Assembly: GCA_022561215.1 (NCBI GenBank)
Contig: JADFRQ010000014.1
Coordinates: 1 to 59,757 of the forward strand
DNA: 59,757 nt
Direction: 5' to 3'
DNA from: Chloroflexota bacterium
GTDB lineage: Bacteria; Chloroflexota; Anaerolineae; Anaerolineales; E44-bin32
Positions within the stretch are counted from its first letter, which is position 1. Each line of letters begins with the position of its first letter. Positions 7,792-16,538 of the stretch are shown one piece after another. The notes under the pieces were generated by a model. That model saw only the letters and a list, made by a program, of their open reading frames with translations. It was not told the origin of the DNA and made no database searches. The position numbers and the translations under genes were made by a program.

Positions 7792-7891
7792 CAATAAGGA
7801 ATCAGGGATTGGGGAGCAGGAAGCGGAGGTGCATAATATGTAATATGGGAGTAAATGAGCAGTAAGCAGGGATAATGGATCAAGGAGATTG

Positions 7892-7990
7892 TACTGATTA
7901 CTAATTGACTAATTACTAATTGACGGATTACTAATCACTGGTTTACGGATAACCAGTTTACTAATTGACCAATTACTATTTACTTGTTGA
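7892..7990. repeat. Degenerate heptad-like tract (ACTAATT family), left
   Basis: About 100 bp of imperfect 7-8 bp units such as ACTAATT, GACTAATT, GACGGATT and GACCAATT. It has no coding potential. A similar tract occupies the same relative position in the right flank (18971-19095). Confidence 0.6.
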
Positions 7991-8001
7991 CTTTTTCCTT
8001 C

Positions 8002-8148
8002 TCACTTCTTCACTTCCTCATCTTCTTTCATTTCTTCAAGGATGCTGAAGAGCAGCTCGAGCAGCACGGTTTTCACCGATTCTTTATCGGATGCAACACA
8101 GGGAAGGAATTTTATCTTGCGGTCGAGCCGCAGGGCAATTCGTAAGTC
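8002..8148 (-). pseudogene. 3' fragment of a second small-GTPase gene
   Basis: The minus strand encodes the last 48 residues of a small GTPase ending at TGA 8002-8004. 41 of the 48 match the C-terminus of the intact GTPase at 19091-19639. The DNA differs at about 22 positions, half of them silent, with no frameshift. The fragment begins abruptly at the hemL stop codon; no P-loop half is present, so it cannot encode a functional GTPase. It marks the left recombination scar of the heme operon. Confidence 0.88.
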
Positions 8149-9436
8149 ATGTTAGCGTTTGGAAAGATTCCCGAGCCGCTTCCAAAGTTAATTCAATTTC
8201 ATTTGTGCCATGGGCTGTCGACACGAACGCCGATTCGAATTGCGACGGGGCCAGATAGATGCCGCGCTCAAGCATCCGATGAAAGAATGCCGCGTAGCGC
8301 TTGGTGTCGCTAGCGCGGGCTGTTTGCCAATCCTGGACAGGCCCCTCGGTGAAGAAAAAACCGAACATCGTCCCGACGCGCGTGTTTTCCAGTGGTACGC
8401 CCGCTCGCCGGGCAAACCTTCGCAGACCATCGTGCAAAATTTGGGCGTTCTTCTCCATGGTTTTCCAAAGTTCACTTTGCTTCAATAGCTTAAGAGTTTC
8501 GATTCCTGCCGTCATAGCCAGTGGATTGCCCGCCAATGTACCTGCCTGATAAACTGGTCCAATGGGGGCGACCATCTCCATGATTTCGTGGCGGCCGCCG
8601 TATGCGCCGACGGGTAATCCGCCTCCGATTACCTTGCCGAGTGTGGTCAGATCAGGCTCAATGCCGTAAAGTGTCTGTGCGCCACCTGGATGTACACGAA
8701 ACCCTGTCATGACTTCGTCGAAGATCAACAGAGCTCCCGATGCAGTGGTGAAGTCGCGTAAGCCTTGCAAAAATCCATCGCGTGGCGGGATAACACCCAT
8801 GTTGCCTGCCACCGGTTCGACGATCACGGCAGCAATTTGATCCGGATTGGATTTGAAAATCTCATGGACCGAGTCCAAATCGTTGTAGCGCGCCAGCAGG
8901 GTGTCCTGCACAGCAGCGCGCGGCACACCAGGTGAATCAGGGAGGTCGAAAGTCGCTACACCCGACCCGGCCTTAACGAGGAACGCATCGGCGTGGCCGT
9001 GATAACATCCCTCGAACTTTATGATTTTATCCCTGGAAGTGAAGGCGCGCGCCAGCCGAATGGCACTCATCGTCGCCTCGGTCCCAGAGGTTACGAAACG
9101 GATCATCTCGATCCCCGGCATAAACTCCATCACAAGACGGGCCAGTTCGGTCTCTTGCTCCGTCGGTGCGCCATAAGATGTTCCCCGTTCAAGGGCTTTA
9201 CTTAGGGCCTGGACAATCGCTTTATGCGAATGCCCCAGAATTAGGGGCCCCCATGAAAGCACATAGTCAATATAACGATTGCCATCAACATCTCTCAGAT
9301 AGGCGCCTTGGCCACTCTCGATAAAGACAGGATTCCCACCAACTGCACCAAAGGCGCGCACCGGGGAATTGACTCCGCCGGGCAGCAATTGTTGAGCTTC
9401 AACAAAGAGTTGTCTTGACTTAGCATTGTCCTTCAT
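8147..9436 (-). CDS. hemL: Glutamate-1-semialdehyde 2,1-aminomutase
   Basis: PLP enzyme making 5-aminolevulinate from glutamate-1-semialdehyde, the second step of the C5 heme pathway. The 429-residue protein is full length. It has N-terminal [11 protein letters not shown], the PLP-ring region [17 protein letters not shown], the pocket EPVAGNMG and [10 protein letters not shown], and the Schiff-base Lys in [21 protein letters not shown] 9436 overlaps the hemY stop as TGATG; a GTG three bases upstream is the alternative. It is the last gene of the operon. Its TGA stop lies exactly at the junction with the GTPase fragment, so the last bases of the gene may have been supplied by the recombination. 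Confidence 0.96.
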   Translation of the reverse strand: MKDNAKSRQLFVEAQQLLPGGVNSPVRAFGAVGGNPVFIESGQGAYLRDVDGNRYIDYVLSWGPLILGHSHKAIVQALSKALERGTSYGAPTEQETELARLVMEFMPGIEMIRFVTSGTEATMSAIRLARAFTSRDKIIKFEGCYHGHADAFLVKAGSGVATFDLPDSPGVPRAAVQDTLLARYNDLDSVHEIFKSNPDQIAAVIVEPVAGNMGVIPPRDGFLQGLRDFTTASGALLIFDEVMTGFRVHPGGAQTLYGIEPDLTTLGKVIGGGLPVGAYGGRHEIMEMVAPIGPVYQAGTLAGNPLAMTAGIETLKLLKQSELWKTMEKNAQILHDGLRRFARRAGVPLENTRVGTMFGFFFTEGPVQDWQTARASDTKRYAAFFHRMLERGIYLAPSQFESAFVSTAHGTNEIELTLEAARESFQTLT

Positions 9437-10887
9437 CACAATACCTTGCCGGGTTTAAGGCGTCGGGAGATTGATCTCTGGATCAGATGTTCAATGGCAT
9501 TGTCCGCTGCGGTCTTCCCCGAATGAATGCAGTCGGGGATACCAATTCCTGTGTATCCAGCACCAGCCAGGAAAAGGCCGGGATATTTTCCCGAGAACCC
9601 CTGGATTGCAGCTATGCGTTCGGAGTGCCCCAAATTATACTGAGGCGTAGCGGACGGCCAACGGTACACTCTTGTAAACATAGGATCCGCAATTAATTCG
9701 AGGGTTTTTGCAAGTTCTCTGCTCGCAATCTCTATCAACACTTCATCACTGGGGTCATGATCGGTAGCCGAATTCGTGATGCGAATAAAGAGGCGCAACA
9801 AAACATATCCCTTGGGCGCGCGATGAGGGAACTTGGATGAAGTCCAGGTGCAGGCCAAAACCGCTCTATTCTCCGCATGAGGGACGATATAGCCATGGCC
9901 GTTTAAGGGCGAATGAAGATCTTCTTCTCGGAATGCCAGAGATACTGTCGCGGAAGAAACGTATTTAATTTCTCCGAGAAGTGTGGATAGTGTTGGGTCC
10001 AAACCTCGAACCATTGAAGCCGCAGCGAAGGAAGGCGTCGCCAAAATAATAGCGTCAGCCGTAATATATTGCCCGTCATCCGTCGTAACTTGGTAGCCTT
10101 CTCGATAACGCGTGATATCGCGGGCCGCTATCCCTGTTCTGAGATCCACCTTGGAGAGTCGCTCAACTAGCGCCTCGAATATTTCGGCGAGACCCGCGCG
10201 CGGTGTGAGGAAGATCGAATGTTTCTTGCTTGTAAAACTCGATTGGCGCCGCTGGCGCTTCAAAGCCAAAGCGCCGCGGATCAGACTTGCATGACGCCTT
10301 TCCCATTCACGTAGTAATGGAAACGTTGACTGCGCGCTCAGACGATCACCATCGCCTGCATAAATTCCGCTCATGAGTGGTGCGAACATTTTTTCATACG
10401 CTTCTCTGCCAAAGCGCCTCGTGAAAAGTTCACCAATGCTCTCGTCACCATCTTCCTTTCGCGCCGGAAGCAGAAAATCAAGCGCCATACGAAGCTTCCC
10501 TTTGAGAGAAAGCAGCGGGCTTTTGATAATTGGCCAAAACATTGTAGGCACCATACTCACCAGACCGTCAGGCAAGGCAACGAGTTTTCCTTGCTGAAGG
10601 ACGAAAACGCTGCGCTTCTGCAGATTAACTTCCTGAAGTCGGTCCTCCAATTTGAGTTCACGGCATAAGTCGACCGCCCAAGGCTTGGTGGAAACAAAGG
10701 CATCCGCCCCTCCCTCGATGACAAAATCGCCGATACTTTCGGTGAGAATCTTTCCTCCTAAACGTGAATCTTTTTCAAGCAATGTTATTTCGAGTGGCAA
10801 GCCACGCTCGGAGGCCTTGCGCTGCAGATAGTATGCGGCCGAGAGCCCGCTTATGCCGCCGCCAACAACTACGGCTTTCACAACCAT
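9436..10887 (-). CDS. hemY: Coproporphyrinogen III / protoporphyrinogen oxidase (HemY-type)
   Basis: FAD-dependent oxidase of 483 residues. The N-terminal FAD-binding motif is [17 protein letters not shown], with the second dinucleotide-binding signature [13 protein letters not shown] and a C-terminal FAD segment [19 protein letters not shown]. Because the operon carries hemQ, the likely reaction is oxygen-dependent conversion of coproporphyrinogen III to coproporphyrin III (CgoX) rather than protoporphyrinogen oxidation. Its 5' end overlaps hemH by 10 bp and its stop overlaps hemL. Confidence 0.94.
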   Translation of the reverse strand: MVVKAVVVGGGISGLSAAYYLQRKASERGLPLEITLLEKDSRLGGKILTESIGDFVIEGGADAFVSTKPWAVDLCRELKLEDRLQEVNLQKRSVFVLQQGKLVALPDGLVSMVPTMFWPIIKSPLLSLKGKLRMALDFLLPARKEDGDESIGELFTRRFGREAYEKMFAPLMSGIYAGDGDRLSAQSTFPLLREWERRHASLIRGALALKRQRRQSSFTSKKHSIFLTPRAGLAEIFEALVERLSKVDLRTGIAARDITRYREGYQVTTDDGQYITADAIILATPSFAAASMVRGLDPTLSTLLGEIKYVSSATVSLAFREEDLHSPLNGHGYIVPHAENRAVLACTWTSSKFPHRAPKGYVLLRLFIRITNSATDHDPSDEVLIEIASRELAKTLELIADPMFTRVYRWPSATPQYNLGHSERIAAIQGFSGKYPGLFLAGAGYTGIGIPDCIHSGKTAADNAIEHLIQRSISRRLKPGKVL

Positions 10888-11816
10888 CTCTCTGTCTTCG
10901 CTGTTTGGCGTACTAATCGACCAAGGCTGGCCATCATGAGCGGATTAGATCCGGGCATCTTGATTCGCCAGAGCATCCCACCGGCAGCCTTGACCTGTTC
11001 CTTGAAGGCAATGTCGATGTCATATAAGATCTCAACATTTCGAGCCACAAAGCCAATCGGAACAACGAGAAAATTCTTTATACCTTGAGTGATCAGGTTC
11101 ACCATCAAATCGCCAGCGTCTGGGCCAAGCCATGGGTCAGGCAGCATAGCTGCGCTCTGGTAAGCAAAATGTGTTTCTCGATCAGGAAACCGAGATTGTA
11201 GTGCGCGGCATGTGGCCCGCAGCTCTTGTGGATAGGGATCATTCCAGGAAAGGATGCTCTCCGGTAGGCTATGCGCCGTGAATACAAGGTGCGTATTCGG
11301 CTCCACTGAATCAGGGATTTCCTTCAACCCGTCACGGATATGAGCCTCGAGCGTATCGAGGTAGCCTGGATCCTCTTTCCAGCTATCAATGTGGGCGACT
11401 TCTATGTGTGCAGAAAGGTCATCTAGCGTCTCATCGAGCCGTTTGAAGTAAACCTCGACACTCATTTTCGAATAATGCGGCGCCATTACGAGAGCGACCA
11501 ACTTTTTGATGTTTGCTGAGGCAATGTCGGATACCGCTTTGGGGATGGTGGGATGCCAGTGCCGCATGCCCACGAATACTTGAAATAACGGAGGTTCTAG
11601 CTTATCTAGCTCTGCCTGAAGACCTCGGGCTTGGGCCTGCGTCTCCTCTAGGAGAGGCGAGCGGCCGCCGACCAATTCGTAGCGTCGAACAATCTCCGCC
11701 ACTTGTGCCTTAGAAATTTGCCGACCGCCCCGAACATCATGCAGATACGCCTCAATGTCGGCAAGCTTGTCTGGCCCCCCATAGGCCATCATCAGCACTC
11801 CAATCGATTCGTTCAT
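10878..11816 (-). CDS. hemH: Ferrochelatase (coproporphyrin type, CpfC-like)
   Basis: Inserts Fe(II) into porphyrin. The 312-residue protein has the start IGVLMMAYGGP, VGGRSPL, MAPHYSKMSVEVYF and the catalytic His in FTAHSLPES. The second active-site block reads PIGFVARNVEILYDID: the catalytic Glu is kept, but the Asp-His pair usually preceding it (SDH/ADH) is replaced by Arg-Asn. With HemY and HemQ it should make coproheme III. The gene overlaps hemE by an ATGA and hemY by 10 bp. Confidence 0.94.
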   Translation of the reverse strand: MNESIGVLMMAYGGPDKLADIEAYLHDVRGGRQISKAQVAEIVRRYELVGGRSPLLEETQAQARGLQAELDKLEPPLFQVFVGMRHWHPTIPKAVSDIASANIKKLVALVMAPHYSKMSVEVYFKRLDETLDDLSAHIEVAHIDSWKEDPGYLDTLEAHIRDGLKEIPDSVEPNTHLVFTAHSLPESILSWNDPYPQELRATCRALQSRFPDRETHFAYQSAAMLPDPWLGPDAGDLMVNLITQGIKNFLVVPIGFVARNVEILYDIDIAFKEQVKAAGGMLWRIKMPGSNPLMMASLGRLVRQTAKTERWL

Positions 11817-12898
11817 GCCTCGCCATTTGATGCTGCATGGAGTTCGTAGGCATGCACAATCTCAACCACAGCGCGGACACTTTCGACATCGGTTTGAGGT
11901 AAGACGCCATGACCGAGGTTAAAAATGTGACCTGGTCGCCCTCGGGCCTGCTCGAGGATCTTGACAACTCTTTGCTCAAGTACCGGCATCGGAGCCAATA
12001 GCAGTGCCGGATCGAGATTGCCTTGGACCGCTACATCATGCCCTAAATGGTCCCAAGCCTGGTCAAGCATTATGCGCCAATCCAGACCGATAACACTTCC
12101 ACCTGCCTGGTGCATGGCTTTAAGCAGCGTTGCGGTAGCGGTGCCAAAGTGAATTACCGGGACTCCGGTTTCACTCGCTGCTTTTAACACAACAGTGCTA
12201 TGAGGAAGGACGTATTGACGGTAGTCATCAGGACTGAGCGCACCTACCCAACTATCAAATAGTTGAACCACTTGTGCCCCTGCGTTGATCTGGGCGACAA
12301 GGTAGTCGGCCGTCATCTGTGCGATTTTATCCATTAACTTATGCCATGTATTGGGATCGGAATACATCAATGATTTTGTAACGAGGTAATGCCGGCTGCT
12401 GCCACCTTCGATCATATACGAAGCGATCGTAAAGGGCGCGCCCGCGAAACCAATAAGCGGTACTGCCGCAGGCAGCTCTTGGCGTAGAATCTGAATCGTC
12501 TCCATCACGTTGGAGAGGTCATCCTCAGGTACGATCGGCCTTAACGCGGAGATATCCTGTATCGTGCGCACTGGATTGTGAATAACCGGGCCTTTGTCTT
12601 TGACGTACTCAAGATCGATGCCCATCGGGATCAATGGGAGAAGGATATCCTTGAATACGATAGCAGCATCGACCCCTAGCGATTGTACAGGCTGAAGCGT
12701 GACCTCCACTGCTAGATCAGGTTGCGCGATGATCTCAAGCAAGGAGTACCTCTCACGAATAGCGCGGTACTCAGCCATGTAGCGGCCCGCCTGTCGCATG
12801 AACCAGACTGGCGTGTGATCGACTGGCAATCGCCAGCAGGCGCGCAAAAAAACCTCGGTAGGTTCCGAGTCAGCCTGTGGGCTCACGTGCTCTTCCAC
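11813..12898 (-). CDS. hemE: Uroporphyrinogen III decarboxylase
   Basis: Decarboxylates uroporphyrinogen III to coproporphyrinogen III. The 361-residue protein has the family N-terminal signature RLPVDHTPVWFMRQAGRYM with the two active-site Arg, plus the catalytic Asp region IVFKDILLPLIPMG and C-terminal HIFNLGHGVLP. The annotated start is GTG 12898, inside the 3' end of hemQ (16-bp overlap). A second in-frame GTG lies four codons later. Confidence 0.96.
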   Translation of the reverse strand: MEEHVSPQADSEPTEVFLRACWRLPVDHTPVWFMRQAGRYMAEYRAIRERYSLLEIIAQPDLAVEVTLQPVQSLGVDAAIVFKDILLPLIPMGIDLEYVKDKGPVIHNPVRTIQDISALRPIVPEDDLSNVMETIQILRQELPAAVPLIGFAGAPFTIASYMIEGGSSRHYLVTKSLMYSDPNTWHKLMDKIAQMTADYLVAQINAGAQVVQLFDSWVGALSPDDYRQYVLPHSTVVLKAASETGVPVIHFGTATATLLKAMHQAGGSVIGLDWRIMLDQAWDHLGHDVAVQGNLDPALLLAPMPVLEQRVVKILEQARGRPGHIFNLGHGVLPQTDVESVRAVVEIVHAYELHAASNGEA

Positions 12899-13578
12899 AG
12901 CTCAAAGAATTCCTCATCTGGGCAATAAATGGCGGAATGCAGAGGCGTATCGCGCTCAGTGTATAATCGTCCGTCTGTCTCCCGCAAATCCCGCACTAGG
13001 TCCGAGAACAGCGGTAGGTCATCGGTCTCATAAACGACCACGAACTCTTGATTCTGCACCCCGAATGAATAGAGCAGCAGCTGAGAGATCTTTGAATATG
13101 TCTTTCCAAGGCGAATGTGTTCATTCATCATTCCTTGGCGAGCATCTTTGCCCAGGAGATACCATTCTTTGGTTTTGACGAATGGGTAGATAACCAGGTA
13201 TTTCTTACGCGAATTGGAAAATGGATCAATCTCTTGCGCCGACCGCGCATGGCTATACGTTGTGGAACTCGTATATCCCCATAGGGTATTAATAGGCTCG
13301 ATGAATCGTCGATGGGGGTTTAGTGCTTGGGCAGCTTTTTTGAAGAAACCAGCGGTGGTATCTTGATCTTGAAGCGCAAGAGCACTCCATGCCACAAAAT
13401 CTACTCTAGATTGCATGGGAAATACCTGGTAGAGTTCGACCTTCTCTGCTGTACCTCGCAGGGCGCTCAACCAAGTTCGAAGGAACTTATCGCGCGCCTC
13501 TTCGGGAAGTTGCCAATAGGCATCCTTAAAACGGTAAAGGGCAAAGTGGTTCAAACTACGTTCGGATTCTGAGCTCAT
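12883..13578 (-). CDS. hemQ: Coproheme decarboxylase HemQ (chlorite-dismutase-like)
   Basis: Converts coproheme III to heme b using peroxide, the last step of the coproporphyrin-dependent pathway. The 231-residue protein has the catalytic Tyr block KYLVIYPFVKTKEWYLL, the proximal His in NEHIRLGKTY, and the distal Gln segment YSFGVQNQEFVVVYETDD. Gln rather than the distal Arg of true chlorite dismutases argues for HemQ. ATG 13578 follows AGAGGAT. It overlaps hemE by 16 bp. Its presence assigns the whole operon to the coproporphyrin branch. Confidence 0.93.
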   Translation of the reverse strand: MSSESERSLNHFALYRFKDAYWQLPEEARDKFLRTWLSALRGTAEKVELYQVFPMQSRVDFVAWSALALQDQDTTAGFFKKAAQALNPHRRFIEPINTLWGYTSSTTYSHARSAQEIDPFSNSRKKYLVIYPFVKTKEWYLLGKDARQGMMNEHIRLGKTYSKISQLLLYSFGVQNQEFVVVYETDDLPLFSDLVRDLRETDGRLYTERDTPLHSAIYCPDEEFFELWKST

Positions 13579-13733
13579 CTATCTTATCCTCTGAAATGAT
13601 CTAATTTCTCGATAAATTTGAGGTAGTCAAGTAAGGGCTTCTCTTTTATCTGGCACTCTCCAAAGCTTCACACGCTTAACGCGAGTACCCAGGGCACTTT
13701 CGTATGGATTTGCAATCAAACTGAGGGTCGTGT

Positions 13734-14771
13734 TTAGGTTTTCCCTGGTTCTTTATTCTCCTCTATCCAGCGCGCCGCATCTTTTGCATGGTATGTGATG
13801 ATGAAATCTGCTCCAGCACGCTTCAACCCCGATAGCAACTCCAGCACCGCTCTTTCTTCATCGAGCCAGCCATTGATAGAGGCTGCCTTAATCATGGCGT
13901 ATTCCCCACTGACGTTGTAGACCGCAAGTGGGATCTCTTGATAGGACTGCTTCACCCGATAGATGACATCCATATAAGGCAGGGCGGGTTTAACCATCAA
14001 CATATCCGCCCCTTCATCCAGGTCGATACGCGCCTCTCTTAACGCTTCGTGAGTATTGGCAGAATCCATCTGATGGGAGTGTCGATCTCCGAAACTAGGG
14101 GATGAATCTGCCGCATCTCGAAAGGGACCATAAAAACTGGAGCTGTACTTAATGGCATATGAAAGAATTGGAATCTGTTGGTAGCGCTTCTGATCGAGCG
14201 CCTGGCGGATCGCGGCAACCATACCATCTATCATCCCGCTTGGTGCCACAATATCCGCGCCTGCTTCCGCGTGAGAAATAGCCACCTTTCCCAGTACATC
14301 CAACGTGGCATCGTTGAGGATATAGCCTTCCGGAAGATTTGGTTCCGGTAGTGGTTCACCAAGGTTGAGCAGCCCACAATGCCCGTGGTCGGTGTATTCA
14401 CAAAGGCAAATATCTGTGATCACGATCAGCTTAGGTACAGCGCTTTTGATCGCTCGGATAGCACGCTGGACAATGCCATCGCCTGCGAAATTTTCCAGGC
14501 CGATCGGATCCTTTGAATTGGGAATTCCGAACAGAAGGACAGCTGGGATCCCGAGATCAGCGATGGTTTTGGCTTCTTCAGCAATCCGATCGACCGACCA
14601 TTGGAATACCCCCGGCATAGAAGGCACTTCATTCTTTACACCCTGGCCATGGCGCAGGAAAAGTGGATAGACTAGATCCACTGTGTCCAATTGCGTCTCG
14701 CGCACAAGGCGACGCAATTCTGGAGTAGAGCGGAGCCGGCGCGTGCGCACCACATTTAAAAGTGAACTCAT
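13734..14771 (-). CDS. hemB: Delta-aminolevulinic acid dehydratase (porphobilinogen synthase)
   Basis: Condenses two 5-aminolevulinates to porphobilinogen. The 345-residue protein is full length. The zinc-site cysteines are in DICLCEYTDHGHCG, so this is a Zn-dependent type. The two active-site Lys lie in LSYAIKYSSSFYGPFRDAA and LMVKPALPYMDV. It sits 10 bp after hemD. A 155-bp gap to hemQ is the largest space in the operon and shows no clear promoter. Confidence 0.97.
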   Translation of the reverse strand: MSSLLNVVRTRRLRSTPELRRLVRETQLDTVDLVYPLFLRHGQGVKNEVPSMPGVFQWSVDRIAEEAKTIADLGIPAVLLFGIPNSKDPIGLENFAGDGIVQRAIRAIKSAVPKLIVITDICLCEYTDHGHCGLLNLGEPLPEPNLPEGYILNDATLDVLGKVAISHAEAGADIVAPSGMIDGMVAAIRQALDQKRYQQIPILSYAIKYSSSFYGPFRDAADSSPSFGDRHSHQMDSANTHEALREARIDLDEGADMLMVKPALPYMDVIYRVKQSYQEIPLAVYNVSGEYAMIKAASINGWLDEERAVLELLSGLKRAGADFIITYHAKDAARWIEENKEPGKT

Positions 14772-14781
14772 TGAATCATTT

Positions 14782-15585
14782 TCATTTCGAATAACCTACG
14801 CTCTCGGCCGAAGCGTAATGATCAAGCAGAATGTCGACCAGACCCTGGCTTGTGTATTGGGAAGCGATGATAGACTGACGGTACCCTGCTTCATATGCAG
14901 CGCCCGCGGTTATAGGGCCGATACAGGCGATAAGCGGAACGCCGGGTAACTTTAGAGGATCCAACCCGGCGGCACGTAGTATGGCCACTAAGTTCCGCAC
15001 TATTGAAGGGCTGGTGAAGGTGATCACATCAATTCCTGACCTGAATTGTTCTATCACTTGCGGATCATCTTCCTCCGCGACTGCCCGATAAATCGCAATC
15101 TCTTCTACATCGGCTCCTCTACGCCTTAGCTCAGACGGCAGAATCTTCCGCGCGTCCAGGGCGCGTGGCAGAAGGATACTTTTACCCCTTATTTTTCGCA
15201 GGCCGGCAGCCAGACTCTCGGCGACGAAATCCTGCGGGACAAAGGAAGGCTCTACATCATGAGCAACCAACGCTTCGGCGGTGGCTGGCCCGATCGCAGC
15301 TATCCTGCAACGCGCGAGCACCCTGCTGGATATACCGATTGCTTGCATACGCTCCCAGGTAATCGCCACTCCGTTGACGCTCGTAAAGATAACCCAATCG
15401 TAAGACGATAACCTTGAAAGGGCTGTATCAAGGTCGGAAAGATCTTCCATAGCTTCAATCTTAATCGTTGGGAAGGAAATCGGCGTTGCGCCGTGGGCGG
15501 CCAGAGCATCTGCCAACTCCGCTGCCTGATCTCTCGGTCGAGTGACGACAATCCTCAGCCCGCCCAGCGAAGATGGCTTAATCAT
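14782..15585 (-). CDS. hemD: Uroporphyrinogen-III synthase
   Basis: Cyclises hydroxymethylbilane with D-ring inversion. The 267-residue two-domain protein has VVTRPRDQAAELADAL at the start, DWVIFTSVNGV in domain 1, DVITFTSPSIVRNL in domain 2, and IACIGPITAGAA near the C-terminus. This family is poorly conserved, but these motifs and the place between hemC and hemB make the call firm. Its ATG lies inside the 3' end of hemC. Confidence 0.94.
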   Translation of the reverse strand: MIKPSSLGGLRIVVTRPRDQAAELADALAAHGATPISFPTIKIEAMEDLSDLDTALSRLSSYDWVIFTSVNGVAITWERMQAIGISSRVLARCRIAAIGPATAEALVAHDVEPSFVPQDFVAESLAAGLRKIRGKSILLPRALDARKILPSELRRRGADVEEIAIYRAVAEEDDPQVIEQFRSGIDVITFTSPSIVRNLVAILRAAGLDPLKLPGVPLIACIGPITAGAAYEAGYRQSIIASQYTSQGLVDILLDHYASAESVGYSK

Positions 15586-16504
15586 GCTGGCTCACGATCT
15601 CGGAAGCGCCCTTCTCTAAAGCCTGGGCTGCGAGAGAGCGGCCGAGTGTAGTTGGATCGTCGCCAGTTGCCGAAACGCGAATTATAGACCGCCCATCCAA
15701 CGAAGCGACCACCGCGCGCAGCGAGAGCAGCTCTTCCGACCAACTAGCGTAAGCGCCCACAGGCGAAGAACAACCGCCGCCAATGCCCTCCAGCAATGTC
15801 CGTTCTGCCTGGACAGCCGTTCGGGTAGGGCCGTGGTCAATTGCCGATAGAATCCGTTTCAGCCTTTGATCGTCCTTCCTGTACTGAACCGCGATCGCTC
15901 CTTGGCCAGGAGCGGGAAGCATCCGGTCGAAAGGCATCAAATAGCTGATATGATCATCTAGCCCAAGTCGCTGCAGCCCAGCTGCGGCCAGGACCGCAGC
16001 GTCATATTCCCCGTGAAGGACTTTCTCCACACGCGTTCCGACATTTCCCCGAATCGATAGGACGATCAAATCGGGTCGCTCCGCAAGAATTTGGGATTGA
16101 CGCCGCAGGCTTGAAGTCCCCACAACAGAGCCAGAGGGAATATCATCGAACCCCCATTTTCCAGCGGTAACGAAAGCATCTCTTGCATCCCCGCGCGCTA
16201 GAATGGCGCCCACACTTATTCCCGGCGCCTCATCTATTGGCAAGTCCTTCAGTGAATGCACCGCCAGATCTACCTCTCGATGGAGGAGGGCGTCTTCCAG
16301 CTCTGAGGTGAAAAGACCCTTCCCACCAATCTCCGGCAGCGGCTGATCGATGCTCCGATCTCCTTTGGTGGTGATGGTCTTGATTTTGAATTCCAATTCT
16401 GGCCAAGCCTTTGACAGCACTTCCCTGACTGCCGTAGTTTGCCATCGAGCGAGAGGGGATGATCGCGTTGCCAGGACAATCGTATCCCCGTATTTAGCGC
16501 TCAC
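15578..16504 (-). CDS. hemC: Hydroxymethylbilane synthase (porphobilinogen deaminase)
   Basis: Polymerises four porphobilinogens. About 308 residues from GTG 16504: VLATRSSPLARWQT at the N-terminus, HSLKDLPID, SLRRQSQILAERPD, and the dipyrromethane cofactor Cys in EGIGGGCSSPVGAY. The longer open frame to TTG 16588 overlaps hemA by 50 bp and adds 28 residues with no family match. I prefer GTG 16504, preceded by GGAAGG, because it starts three to four residues before the family's conserved beginning. Confidence 0.94.
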   Translation of the reverse strand: MSAKYGDTIVLATRSSPLARWQTTAVREVLSKAWPELEFKIKTITTKGDRSIDQPLPEIGGKGLFTSELEDALLHREVDLAVHSLKDLPIDEAPGISVGAILARGDARDAFVTAGKWGFDDIPSGSVVGTSSLRRQSQILAERPDLIVLSIRGNVGTRVEKVLHGEYDAAVLAAAGLQRLGLDDHISYLMPFDRMLPAPGQGAIAVQYRKDDQRLKRILSAIDHGPTRTAVQAERTLLEGIGGGCSSPVGAYASWSEELLSLRAVVASLDGRSIIRVSATGDDPTTLGRSLAAQALEKGASEIVSQHD

Positions 16505-16538
16505 GGCTTCTTTCCTTCCCTGCTCGGTTGAGCATATT

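Noticed and set aside
7892..7990. Possible CRISPR array
   Set aside because: Units are 7-8 bp and degenerate, with no constant repeat, spacers or cas genes.
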